From: Crossaster papposus
Taxonomy: Eukaryota; Echinodermata; Asteroidea; Velatida; Solasteridae
Length of the DNA stretch: 64,000 nucleotides
Direction: 5' to 3'
NCBI GenBank assembly: GCA_037893245.1
Contig: JBAIAA010000516.1
Coordinates: 496,001 to 560,000 of the forward strand
Position 1 is the first letter of the stretch, and the number at the start of each line of letters is the position of its first letter. Positions 21,501 through 31,768 of the stretch are shown here, in pieces. The notes beneath the pieces are model-generated. The model was not told the origin of the DNA. It was given only the letters and a program-made list of their open reading frames with translations, and searched no databases. A program made the position numbers and the translations under genes.

Positions 21501-21627
21501 CACGTCATCCGTGGATAGTAAACAATTTGTTGGGGCTTTGCTCGGGATGTGTTTATTTGTCATCCGTTTTAAATCTCAGAAAAATTGTGTGTGTATATAT
21601 GTCAACCGGCGCAAACTGGTTAAGCCC
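21501..21627 (+). repeat. 3' flank of LINE: second half of the host repeat
   Basis: Matches 44504-44618 (ATCCGTGGATAGTA, CATCCGTTTT, CGCAAACTGGTTAAG). It ends in a diverged form of the CGCGAACTGGTTAA terminus used by the TTAA MITEs. Confidence 0.75.
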
Positions 21628-21960
21628 AAGACTAATTTCTTTGCAGATTTCTGTGCACATTTCTGCGATGTCAGCACATAAAGGTACCTTTTTATCATAC
21701 ATTAATCGCAAAGATTGTTTTCTTCGGCAAGATTAGGTGATCATACATGGTATAGCTTTGTCCAGGGTACAGGTAAACTCGGCCCCTAACCATCTCAGCC
21801 CCAGTCTAGAAAGTAGAGTTGTCTTGACTTGGAGCCTTAACTTAATTGCGCCCTCTGTTGATATAATGTTTTTTAAAGTGCATTGCAACTGCTAAAGTAC
21901 AAAAGTACATTATAATAATGTCTTGGGTGGCTGGAGGGTTCACATCCTATAAAACCTTAC
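21628..21960. other. Unassigned spacer
   Basis: No gene or repeat structure recognised. It is followed on the minus strand by the candidate host exon. Confidence 0.4.
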
Positions 21961-22177
21961 CCGGCCTCTGGATGTTATTCAGATAGTCCTGGGTTCGCCT
22001 CTCATCCACCTCAGCCTGTCCCTTCACATCCCCTTTGATCCTCTCCGTCTCCTGCGCTCTCTTCTTCCTCCGTCTGGCTTCCAGCCGGGTTCGCGTTTTC
22101 TCCTGGTTGCGCCCCTGCTCCAGGCGTTGCGAGACCTCAAAGCGCTTCATGTTCTCCTCATGCTCCCTCAATAGTTT
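21961..22177 (-). CDS. Candidate host-gene exon encoding a charged coiled coil
   Basis: 217 nt open on the minus strand, preceded by CGCTCTCACAG (acceptor) and followed by GTAAGG (donor): phase 0 at the start, one base over at the end. The 72 codons encode a very charged helical peptide (KLLREHEENMKRFEVSQRL, then RTRLEARRRKKRAQ, ending DYLNNIQRP). GC content is clearly above the AT-rich surroundings and the codons are not repeat-like. No other copy occurs in the window. It resembles a segment of a long coiled-coil protein. I cannot name the family, and the neighbouring exons would lie outside recognisable parts of this window. Confidence 0.55.
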
Positions 22178-22613
22178 CTGTGAGAGCGAAATGTGTTATT
22201 ATATTAAAAACTATTAGGAGGGGGCAGTCAAAATTATATCCGATTTTCAAGAGCTAAGGCACAAATAAGGAAATAACATGAGTAAACTTGAAAAAGGCTA
22301 CTCGGTAGAGTGCAGATTTCCACCCTAAATGTTATCCAGATTTCTAATCTGCCCACAGATCAATCTAAAAATATAAAGGAATCATCCTTGTGACCCACCA
22401 AGTTTCGTTAACATTCCTCCCAAATAAACAAACAAACACCCCTACAGCCCAACACCTACAAAGTCGGGACCGGCCCTCGGTTTCCACCTAGATCACAGGT
22501 ATAGGGACCAGTTGGGAACCAAGCCCCATTTCCGGGACCGAAATGTTCTTTAATCGTCATATTTGAAAATAAGTATATAAAATGACAATCCTGTCAAAAA
22601 AGTGTAAATTACC
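22178..22613. other. Likely intron or intergenic DNA
   Basis: AT-rich, upstream of the candidate exon on its strand. No further exon seen. Confidence 0.35.
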
Positions 22614-23255
22614 ACATATTTTGCTTTGTGTGGTCCTGGCATTGATGGCAAGTTGAATATTTGTGTTTGTCTGGTCCCGGGATTGATGGTAAGATGAGTA
22701 TTTTTGTTTGTCTGGTCCCAGCATTGATGGTAAGATGAGTATTTGTGTTTGTCTGGTCCCAGCATTGATGGTAAGATGAGTATTTTTGTTTGTCTGGTCC
22801 CAGCATTAATGGTAAGATGAGTATTTGTGTTTGTCTGGTCCCGGCATTAATGGTATGATGAGCATTTGTGTTTGTCTGGTCCCGGCATTGATGGTAAGAT
22901 GAGTATTTGTGTTTGTCTGGTCCCGGCATTAATGGTATGATGAGTATTTGTGTTTGTCTGGTCCCGGCATTATTGGTAAGATATGTATTTATGTTTGTCT
23001 GGTCCCAGCATTGATGGTAAGATGAGTATTTATGTTTGTCTGGTCCCAGCATTGATGGTAAGATGGGTATTTTTGTTTGTCTGGTCCCAGCATTGATGGA
23101 AAGATGAGTATTTGTGTTTGTCTGGTCCCAGCATTGATGGTAAGATGGGTATTTATGTTTGTCTGGTCCCAGCATTGATGGAAAGATGAGTATTTCTGTT
23201 TGTCTGGTCCCAGCATTGATGGAAAGATGAGTATTTGTGTTTGTTAGTCAGGGAC
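22614..23255 (+). repeat. 41-bp minisatellite, block 1
   Basis: About 15 units containing TTTGTCTGGTCCCAGCATTG, spaced 41 bp (for example 22671 and 22712). Variants include CCCGG/CCCAG and GATGG/AATGG. Unit length not divisible by 3 leaves all minus-strand frames open, so these apparent proteins are artefacts. Confidence 0.93.
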
Positions 23256-24177
23256 GCGGACTTTATAGGGGCCGTTTGGCTCAGATTTCTAAAAAACAAC
23301 CAAATTTTGACAATATGCTGCCCATACAATACTTTTACGATTGTTGACGGTCGCCATGTTTGCTTAATTTGCATAAATCCTTAATACCTGCCGCGTAATA
23401 TATTTATTCACATATTTTTTTTTTGGAAAAGGCTTATTTTGGTGATTCTACTTACACATCCATTCTTAACTAACATTTTCTAAAGCATATAAAAGTGACT
23501 TAATAATTATGAGAACATAGTAACAATCCAAAATAGCTACTGTATTAGTATGTATATACCCTAAACTACGTTGCACGCATTTACCCAATTGTCTCCAGAT
23601 ATTACTCAAGTAGTCTTGCCAAGTTGGGCAACCGTTCGCCTAATTTTAGCCCAAATTACAGACACTTCACCCCCCCCCCCCCCCTTTTTTTGGGGGGGGG
23701 CAAAATATTAAGATATGTTCATTTTTGTAATGATTTTCCATTTTTTTGGGGTGGGGGGGGGGGGGAGGGAGGGGAAGCTGTGCCAGTAAGTAACTTTGTG
23801 AATGTAATGCTCATCAATACTGACGTTTGACGAGACAACTTGATGATATTTGAGTAAAGGGTAAATGCGCACAACTTTAGGGAACAATACTAGAAGTAGC
23901 CATTTGGGATTATTATTGTTGTTCTCATAATTATTCAGTCACTTATATGTTTTAGAAAATGTTATTTAAGTGAGGTGTGTAAGTAGAATCGCCCCCCAAA
24001 ATAAATCAAAATAAATACAAATATACCCAATTAAGAGAATAAATATATATTACACAAGCAAATATGGCGACTCAGAGGGCACCGGTCTTGGCGCCCGTCA
24101 AATCGAAAAAGTATGGCCAAATTTGGTGCTTTTGGAAAAATCTGAACCAAAATATCCCTAACACAGCTTACTATATG
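23256..24177. mobile_element. Long-inverted-repeat insert splitting the minisatellite
   Basis: The left half (23262-23590) is imperfectly inverted to the right half (23865-24172): GATTCTACTTACACA, ACATTTTCTAAA and TAATTATGAGAACA occur in one orientation on the left and inverted on the right. The loop holds C and G homopolymers (23670-23700, 23745-23775). The same-strand array resumes on both sides, so a foldback MITE-like insertion is likely. Arms have diverged by roughly a quarter. Confidence 0.65.
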
Positions 24178-25030
24178 TCTGGTCCCGGCATTATTGGTAA
24201 GATATGTATTTCTGTTTGTCTGGTCCCAGCATTGATGGTAAGATGAGTATTTTTGTTTGTCTGGTCCCAGCATTGATGGTAAGATGAGTATTTCTGTTTG
24301 TCTGGTCCCGGCATTGATGGCAAGATTAGTATTTCTGTTTGTCTGGTCCCAGCATTGATGGTAAGATGAGTATTTCTGTTTGTCTGGTCCCGGCATTGAT
24401 GGTAAGATGAGTATTTTTGTTTGTCTGGTCCCAGCATTAATGGTATGATGAGTATTTCTGTTTGTCTGGTCCCGGCATTGATGGCAAGATTAGTATTTCT
24501 GTTTGTCTGGTCCCAGCATTGATGGTAAGATGAGTATTTCTGTTTGTCTGGTCCCAGCATTGATGGTAAGATGAGTATTTTTGTTTGTCTGGTCCCAGCA
24601 TTAATGGTAAGATGAGTATTTGTGTTTGTCTGGTCCCAGCATTGATGGTAAGATGAGTATTTCTGTTTGTCTGGTCCCAGCGTTGATGGTAAGATGAGTA
24701 TTTGTGTTTGTCTGGTCCCAGCATTGATGGTAAGATGAGTATTTCTGTTTGTCTGGTCCCGGCATTGATGGTAAGATGAGTATTTCTGTTTGTCTGGTCC
24801 CAGCATTGATGGTATAAGAGGAGTATTTCTGTTTGTCTGGTCCCGGCATTAATGGTATGATGAGTATTTTTGTTTGTCTGGTCCCGGCATTAATGGTATG
24901 ATGAGTATTTCTGTTTGTCTGGTCCCAGCATTGATGGTAAGATGAGTATTTCTGTTTGTCTGGTCCCGGCAATGATGCTAAGATGAGTATTGCCGTTTGT
25001 CTGGTCCCGGCATTGATGATAAGATGAGTA
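24178..25030 (+). repeat. 41-bp minisatellite, block 2
   Basis: About 20 further units of the same repeat in the same orientation, some in paired higher-order patterns (GTATTTCTG/GTATTTTTG alternation). The last unit at about 25000 is degenerate. Confidence 0.93.
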
Positions 25031-25182
25031 TTTTGGGGGTATGTGTGTGATGGGGCGGAGAGGGGGTGTACCTCATATATGCCCGCAAATGGTAATACAG
25101 TCAGACTGTTTTAATTCACTTCATTACGATGATGATAACGAAGACTATTACTGTTTCCATTCTCTATAATTATAATAAATAG

Positions 25183-25262
25183 CATGTGGGGTACCTCAAG
25201 GTTCTGTGGTGCTGGGCCCATTATTTTTTCCTGTTTAATATAAATGATATTTGTAATTCATA
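25183..25262 (+). pseudogene. Reverse transcriptase relic (LINE fragment)
   Basis: About 80 bp aligning with the GVPQGSVLGPLFF region of the LINE at 32796-32870 (shared CAAGGTTCTGTG, CCATTATTTTTT and ATAAATGATATTTGTAA). One inserted base breaks the frame. The remainder of the element is not recognisable. Confidence 0.65.
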
Positions 25263-25514
25263 GAAAACCAGCTAACAGAAGAATGAGATTTTTAACAACG
25301 TGTATTGCTACTTCTAAAATCTAAATTTTTGCTAGCAGAACATTGTAAAAAAACCGATTGTCCACATTTGAGGCATCGAAATATTAGTCAAAGTAAAATC
25401 CAAATTTCTTCAAGCAAAAAATTGAGTTTTTTAAATTACCGGTGTCGCAATTTCTGAAAACCTAAAATTTTACTAGCAGAAAATCAGAAAATGCGGTTGT
25501 CCACTTTTGACGCT
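25263..25514. other. Unassigned spacer
   Basis: Contains a loose repeat pair (CAGAAAATCAGAAAATGCGG versus CAGAACATTGTAAAAAAACC, each followed by TTGTCCAC). No gene seen. Confidence 0.35.
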
Positions 25515-25749
25515 CCATAGTATACGTTACAAGCATGGTGGCATACGCTGACAAACGCGAGGATACGCCAAACTAAATTGTTAAGCATGCTTACAAAATG
25601 TGTGCGTATGCCTGCGTAAAGGGTTCATACGCTTAGCATACTGTAGGCATACGCTGAATACACCAAAGGTACGCTAGAGGTAGGTTACGGCCTAGGTCGA
25701 GTACGCTGGACATAAGTTGCCATAGGTTGGCATGAAGGTTTACCATAAT

Positions 25750-26114
25750 ATTATTATTCTTTCTGGTAATAAAACCGCAAGGATCCTTCAAAATTGCCTC
25801 AAGGCACTGTAGCTCGTAAGCAAAAAGAACCCCGTAGACAGAGGCACACAGCCAGGAACACCGGGGATACGCCAAACCCCTTCTCTTCGTCTTAGTGATA
25901 AGTGTTCTGGGTTCTTTTACGTGTATTATACAATTTTATAATGAAAATGATATATACACACAGTATAAATAATACAACACACGGGACGTCCCATCCGAAG
26001 GACGAAGCAACAGTGGTTTAATTGCCTTGCTTAAGGACACACGTGTTGAGGCCGGGGTTTGAACCCACGCTCTGCGAACAGAAAACCCAGCTCTCAACCG
26101 TTCGGCCACGACAC
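25750..26114 (-). mobile_element. tRNA-derived SINE
   Basis: The minus strand starts GTGTCGTGGCCGAACGGTTG, a class II (Leu/Ser-type) tRNA 5' half with A box, followed by a GGGTTCAAACCCC B box. It continues into a conserved-looking central domain (TGCTTCGTCCTTCGGATGGG) and a body with AGAGAAGGGGTTTGG. Central domains of this kind are shared by SINE superfamilies across animals (recalled, not checked). No protein is encoded. Confidence 0.75.
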
Positions 26115-26210
26115 TTCACATAGCGCATTGATAGCGTATGAGTAACAACAGTTGCGCTTTGAATACGATACTCATACGCAACTAATACGCTGGACATACG
26201 CCGACAATAA

Positions 26211-26597
26211 GCCATTTGCGCGTGACCCCGAGTTAAATTTGAATAACATCTGGTACACTGACTTGCTCACACAGCTTGGCACAGTTCAACTTTAAATTCC
26301 CCAGACCAACGACGATGTTGCTATATCACGTGATTCGGGGCAAGCCTTACGCGTCATACGCTAGCAACCCCCAGCTCTGGAATGATCTGGTGTCTTTTTG
26401 CCATTCTCACCCATTGTAAACAATGTATTGGTGCTGAGCGTCTCTTACGTAACTATGCAAAGGCTTGCCCCGAATCACGTGATATAGCAACAGTGTCTTT
26501 GGTCTGGAGAATTTAAAGTTAAACTGTGCCAAGCTGTGTGAACAAGTCAGTGTACCAGATATTATTTAAGTTTAACTCGGGGTCAAGCGCAAATGGC
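26211..26597. mobile_element. Hairpin MITE, 387 bp
   Basis: Terminal inverted repeats GCCATTTGCGC / GCGCAAATGGC extend into a long inverted arm of about 150 bp (CCCCGAGTTAAA, TGTGCCAAGCTGTGTGA, ATCACGTGATATAGCAAC blocks) around a loop near 26408. No coding capacity. Confidence 0.85.
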
Positions 26598-26750
26598 ATA
26601 TTGCTGGCCATACTCAGGCCGTACGCTATTCATACGCTACAAATATGTTCAATACGGTTAGGTACACGCACAATTCCGTATTTTGAGGGCTTGTTGTGCG
26701 TATGTAAAATATGTTATGAAGTGCCATACGCAACAGTGTGACAGCACCTT

Positions 26751-26989
26751 AGCGGAAATTTCTTTAAAAATGCATCTTTAGACGCACCGTTCGAAATTGG
26801 TCTTTTTTTTCTTCTAAAATAACAGTTTGCCACTTGCCAGAAAGAATAATTCCACAGGGAGTTTAGTCCCATTACTACCGATATCTTTAAACCAAGTACA
26901 TGCTTTATAACATTTCGTCAGCTACAAATGATGGATGTTACCTTTAAATTAGTTCACTGAATCATTTATCCAAATTACTAAGACCACTG
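26751..26989. other. Unassigned spacer
   Basis: AT-rich, no recognisable feature. Confidence 0.35.
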
Positions 26990-28115
26990 TTTTAATTATC
27001 ATCAACATGTACTTGACACACAAATATTGACAATTTCAATGATCCGTTAAGTAATTGTGAAACACAATCAAGCATGTAGTGTTTTTAAAACATCAATTTG
27101 GCCGACAGTGCATGTAATTACATAATATTAATAATTAAATCCTAAGCCATTTCATCAAATATGTTTCAACAAGGAAGATGTACTTATTTTAGGCAAGATT
27201 CATGGCAATTCATGTTTTCTTTTTGCTGGGTTATACTGCAAATTAAGCACCCCTTAACACCAACAGCTGCCAGTGACTGTTTCAGCTAAACATTCCCCTA
27301 GTTCTCTGTGTACATTTCTTGGTTTACATGTACATACATATCCTATATTGTACTTATTTCATTTTAAAAGGGAAAATTTACTTGTTTTAGGCAAAATTCA
27401 TGGCAATTCATATTTTTTTCAAATCATTAAAGTTGGGATTAACACTAGTAGCAAGACTCATTAGGATATTTAATTCATAATGCATGTTACATACAGTAAC
27501 CATGCATTTCATCGTGGTGTGATCTTTCCATTGCAACAGTGAAATTGCACTGTTTCAACCAGTTCACGCCAGGATTATTTTGACATTGACCAGACCCAGG
27601 ATTGTTTTTCACAAACCTTGAGGGTTCGAGTCGGCATATGTGGGTAGCACACCTGATATTTCTGGCCTTGCTCGCTGCGAGCCAGTCGCTGACAGGTATT
27701 TCCGGCCTTGCTCGTGACGTGTTCATCCTCATCCGTTTTGAATTCCGGAAAAACTTTGCGTGTATACACGTCATCCGACGCTAACTGGTTAATTATCATC
27801 AATATGCAAGTAAAAACACACAAATATCAACAATTTACACTGATTCAAGAAATTGTGAAAAACTATCAAATGTAACTGATACAAAAAGGGATTCCTTTTC
27901 AGTTAAATCTTAACCGTTCCATAAAAGCAACCACACATTTTAGGCCACATTTCATCAAATATGTTTCAACAGACCTCCTTGGCTTGACATTGTGCTGCAA
28001 TTGTTCATCTTTTCCCATCAGAAACCACACATTCCTTTAGACATTTTCTTGGTATTGTATATATTTCATTTTAAAAGGGAAACTTTACTTGTTTTAAGCA
28101 AGATTCATGGCAATT
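26990..28115 (+). repeat. Local direct duplication
   Basis: Blocks in 26990-27480 recur in order at 27785-28115 (CACACAAATAT.AACAATTT, TCATCAAATATGTTTCAACA, CATTTTAAAAGGGAAA.TTTACTTG, GATTCATGGCAATTCA). Copies are diverged. The TTAA MITE at 27555-27792 lies between them. Confidence 0.65.
27555..27792 (-). mobile_element. TTAA MITE, diverged copy
   Basis: The minus-strand order matches copy 1 at 325-563. The right end is CTAACTGGTTAA; the left end is TTCAACCAGTTCACGCC, so one TTAA has mutated to TTCAA. More diverged than the copies at 40.4 and 48.6 kb. Confidence 0.75.
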
Positions 28116-29479
28116 CAAAATAAAGAAGGGGGTGCATGGTCCCCATTTGAACCCCAGGTCCTCCCTTGCATTGGATTACCTATTTTGTTTAATGACCAAG
28201 ACAACATTACACCTAGACCTGAAGTTGCCAATTTTTTTACTGGATTAGTTTAGAAACTTGATGTTTGTGGCATTTGATAGAATAATCCAGGATCTTCCTT
28301 TTATCTCGTGCGCGTAAAGTCACGTGACCCTTCCTTCCGGTCCAAACCGGAAGTGCCTTATAATTTGAAAATGAAAAATTTCATGAACTTACTTTCAACG
28401 ATGTTAGTGTCTTGCTAGAATGAACTTTTCAAACAAATTACCGTCGACGTCATAACATGTTATAGCGCCCTCTAGTGGCAGGTTGAAAATGGTTGAAATT
28501 AATAATATGTTTATGTGTGTGGCGAAGTTTGCTGAAACCACTTTATAACCAGTGTATTTAAAAGGGAAACTCCATCCATAGTTTATAATTGCATAATGCT
28601 AAAGAGTGTCAATTGCCATTGTGACTTGATTTTTATTTCATTTTTATCGGTTTACCGAAACCGATAAAAATCATAAAACAGAGATTTCCTCGCACTGCGC
28701 TTACCGTCATGCGAGCCGCCATTTTGTTCTGGTTTATCGGTACATCCGAGATATTGTGACGTAGTGTCTGCACCATCAGTACGCGAAGCCCGATCGATAG
28801 CGGCCCTGCACGCGCAATGAATGCAAGTGAACCCTTTTGTGTACGGCATAGTGTATACATAATGTGTACTGTACATGTGAAAGTGGGCTCAAAATAATAC
28901 GGAGAAGGACCTGATGCCATAATTACTAGCTCACAGATTTTCTATTCTTCTCAGAAAATACAAAAATAAACGATAGTTTGTGGCGCCTCAAGTCGATATT
29001 CTGCACAGAAATGCAATACATGTACTCGCAATAGTCGGGCGCCGTACAACATATGTCTGCATAATGTAGTTGGCCACGTCAAGGTAGGATACCAGTGCGA
29101 ACAACACACAATAAAGCGATGTGCAAACACTACGTCATAATGTCCCGGGTGAGGCGGGAAATTTGAACAATGATATGGACGCGCCCATGTACTCCTGAAT
29201 GGCAAGAAATCGTGAATATAATAGGCGCGTGAGTCGTTCTCGATAACAAATTTTGACGTCACCAGACCGGAAGTTGACGCCATCATACAATTGTATGTGA
29301 TTTATTACGTTTTGACCTTTAAGCCGTATCTCAGCAACGGAACATGCTAAAATAAAAAAAAAAATTGTATTGGGTTGGTTAGGTAGTTTACCGAAAGTTT
29401 ACAAATGTGTGACGTCATCGGTTTAATCACTTTAAATTAACTTTAATCTGTTTAAATAACCTAAATTCATTTTGATTAC
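28116..29479. other. Non-genic DNA with short hairpins
   Basis: No gene recognised. Perfect hairpins occur at about 28334-28353 (CTTCCGGT/ACCGGAAG) and 28642-28672 (ATTTTTATCGGTTT / AACCGATAAAAAT). Positions 29,350-29,365 hold poly(A). Confidence 0.4.
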
Positions 29480-30170
29480 TTTTAATCTGTTTATAATTCC
29501 TTTTGAATGGTTTTTGAGGAAAAAATACAAATGCGAAAAAGCCCTATGTTCTTTTCCTTCAGACTTTTCTCCATAGAGTTTGTGCACGTTTTTCTTCGAC
29601 CAATACACTTTGGCAAGTCCGAACGACTTGGGACTTGGCACACAGTTGAACCATCACCCAAGGATGGTCCTAGAACAAAATTCGTTGCGATTACGTCATT
29701 AGTGGTCACGTGACGTCACGTTAAATGTTCAATTTTTCCCCATAGGTTTTGTACACGTTTTTCTTCAGACTATTGACTTTGACACTGGTAAATCCGATCG
29801 ACTTGAGACATAGCACACACCTCGACCACCATCCACAAGTGGGCCAAGAGAAAAATCGTCACGGTGACGTTATTGTAGGTCATGTGACGTCACATTAAAG
29901 GTGTAGTTTTTAAGACCCTTGCGTCAAACTTGGTATACAAGTATGTGTTATAGACTAAAATTAATCACTAAAAATTAATGATCACGTCAACGGGTGTCAT
30001 GTGATGTCACATTAAAGGTGCAGTTTTTCCTCTAAGATTCGGACACGTTTTTTGTTTACCAATATATATTTGGCGCTTGGGTAAATCCAACCGACTTCAG
30101 ACTTGGCACACACTTAGACCACCACACACATATTGAAAGTCATTGTAGACACTCGAAACAGCTGTGTTTG
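29480..30170 (+). repeat. Diverged tandem repeat with TGACGTCAC motifs
   Basis: Roughly four units of 110-200 bp share GTGACGTCACATTAAAGGTG, TTTGTACACGTTTTT and GGTAAATCCGATCGACTT blocks. A related unit occurs at 34725-34880. TGACGTCA is the CRE palindrome, but here it is part of a repeat unit. Confidence 0.7.
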
Positions 30171-30239
30171 TCCACAAACACATTTCTAGGTTTTTTTTTC
30201 TTTTTCTTCTGTTTTAGTCTCCTCTCCATTGGGTTTGTA

Positions 30240-30720
30240 CACATTTTTTGTTCAGCAGATGCTGCTAACTCGGCAACAATGTCAGACGCCCTTAAAGGAG
30301 TGGTTGAATTCTCACAAAGTCGAGAAAACAGGAACTTTTTACCCTTGTTTTTTTTTAGCCAACATATCTACACTTTCTTTCATGTTAACTGGCATGAGAA
30401 TTGGAACTCCACGCCCTCGCTTTCCCCGCACCATAAGCAATGTCAGCCTTTTTAGAGAAACCTTTTCGGGTGGAGTTAGCTTTCGAGAATTTCATCATGA
30501 ACAGCTCTCTTGGATTGTACTTGCTGATTATAGTTGTCAACCTCAATACTTTCATATTTTGGTCTTCTATTGTACAAAACAACCTGTGTAAGTGTCACCT
30601 TGGCCAGCTCCTTGTATGTTTTAGCCGTGAGTTTTCCATCTGCGTTAACCTTTTTGCTGATTACCAATGGCCACGCGTATGACATTGTACAATTGCATAC
30701 CCAGTAGAGATTTACACAAT
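30240..30720 (-). pseudogene. C-terminal fragment B of zinc-finger/tyrosine-recombinase-like gene
   Basis: The minus strand encodes, in shifting frames, YKELAKVTLTQVVLYNRR, then RGKRGRGVPILMPVNMKES and FSRLCENSTTPL, collinear with 40090-40400 and 40660-40700 on the plus strand. It includes the intact CCTTTAAGGGCG site where the paralogue carries a TTAA MITE. It is fused at about 30240 to the TGACGTCAC-type repeat. Frameshifts and stops show it is dead. Confidence 0.7.
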
Positions 30721-30855
30721 GCAACCATGGAGATTCCTTCTTATTCCTCCATGATGCAACTGAATTTCATGATGATGAGGTTTTGTAGCAATCAACAGTG
30801 CAGTCATATTGAGGGGAATTTTTTTAAAGCAACCAAGCTTTATGTGATTTGGTGA

Positions 30856-31768
30856 TGGAAAACAACTTATCAATCTTGCAGTGCCTGATTTATGTTGATC
30901 TTAACGTTTTTGTTCCTGTTCCTTCTTGTTCATCTTTGCTTTCACTGTGAGTGTCTTGTTGTGGATCTTGTTGTTAATATCTCTCCAGCTTTTATTGTCA
31001 TGCAGGTCGTTGGCTCTTTTGATCATCCGTAAACTAAGGGTTTTTCCTGGAGTGGCCATCTTAAAAAATTGTTGTTGTATTTCACTCTGGCTTATAGTCA
31101 GGTTCATAAGTGTAAGGACACAATACTGACTATCTTTCATTATGCAAACACAATCTTGACTTTCTCATATATTACTATTTGCAATCATTTTTTTATTTTA
31201 GATAATATTGTACATCATGTACATATGTTTAAGAGATAAATAATGTGTGAATACAGGATATTTCGTTTTAAATTCACGTTTACAAGCATCAAAATGGCAT
31301 CTAAAAACGGGACACAGATTAAAAAAAAATTCTTCAAAATTTCATTAAATCAAAGACTTTAATATCCCTTATTTATTTTCATTACTTTGTGCATATTACT
31401 TGAGTAAGTAAATATACTGGCCCACAAAAAAAATACGCACATGAACGCTGTGATCTGCGTGTTCCAAAAGTTACACGTCGTGTCCACCACATCATATGAT
31501 GTTCAAAAAGCCAGATTTTTTTTTTTAAACCTCATTCTTGCCAAACTAAGCAATTGTTTTCTGAATTAGCTGCATAATCATCGTGTAAAATGTCTGTACA
31601 TCCCCCATTAATATAAGGATGAAAAAAATCCACACATCGATCACTCATTTATGTTCGTGTCCACTTGTACGTTAAATGTTGTCGCAATTTAACTGGTAAT
31701 CAACAGAATCCTGAGTTGGCCAGTACACATGAAAAGTACCCTGTGTCGATGACCTGAAGGTCACTTAT
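30856..31768. other. Unassigned DNA left of LINE 2
   Basis: No gene recognised. The short word CGTGTCCAC recurs at 31479, 31659 and 31783, and relatives (GGTGTCCAC, GTGGACACC) recur at 34386-34655 beyond the LINE, suggesting a host repeat split by the LINE. Confidence 0.35.

Larger units (their letters stand above)
25515..26750. mobile_element. DNA element with dense ATACGCT motifs, hosting nested insertions
   Basis: The words CATACGCT, GGATACGC and GCGTATG occur more than fifteen times on both strands in 25515-25700, 26125-26210 and 26600-26740. They are interrupted by a SINE (25750-26114) and a hairpin MITE (26211-26597). The right end contains CAGTGTGACAGCACC. The pattern parallels the ACACGCTGG-rich element at 50306-51159. 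Outer ends are not exactly defined. Confidence 0.5.

Noticed and set aside
22609-24972. Long repetitive frames (for example 188 and 211 codons) on the minus strand
   Set aside because: Produced by a 41-bp minisatellite open in all three frames; no gene signals.
22614-25030. CRISPR-like array
   Set aside because: Units are contiguous with no unique spacers, and the genome is eukaryotic.
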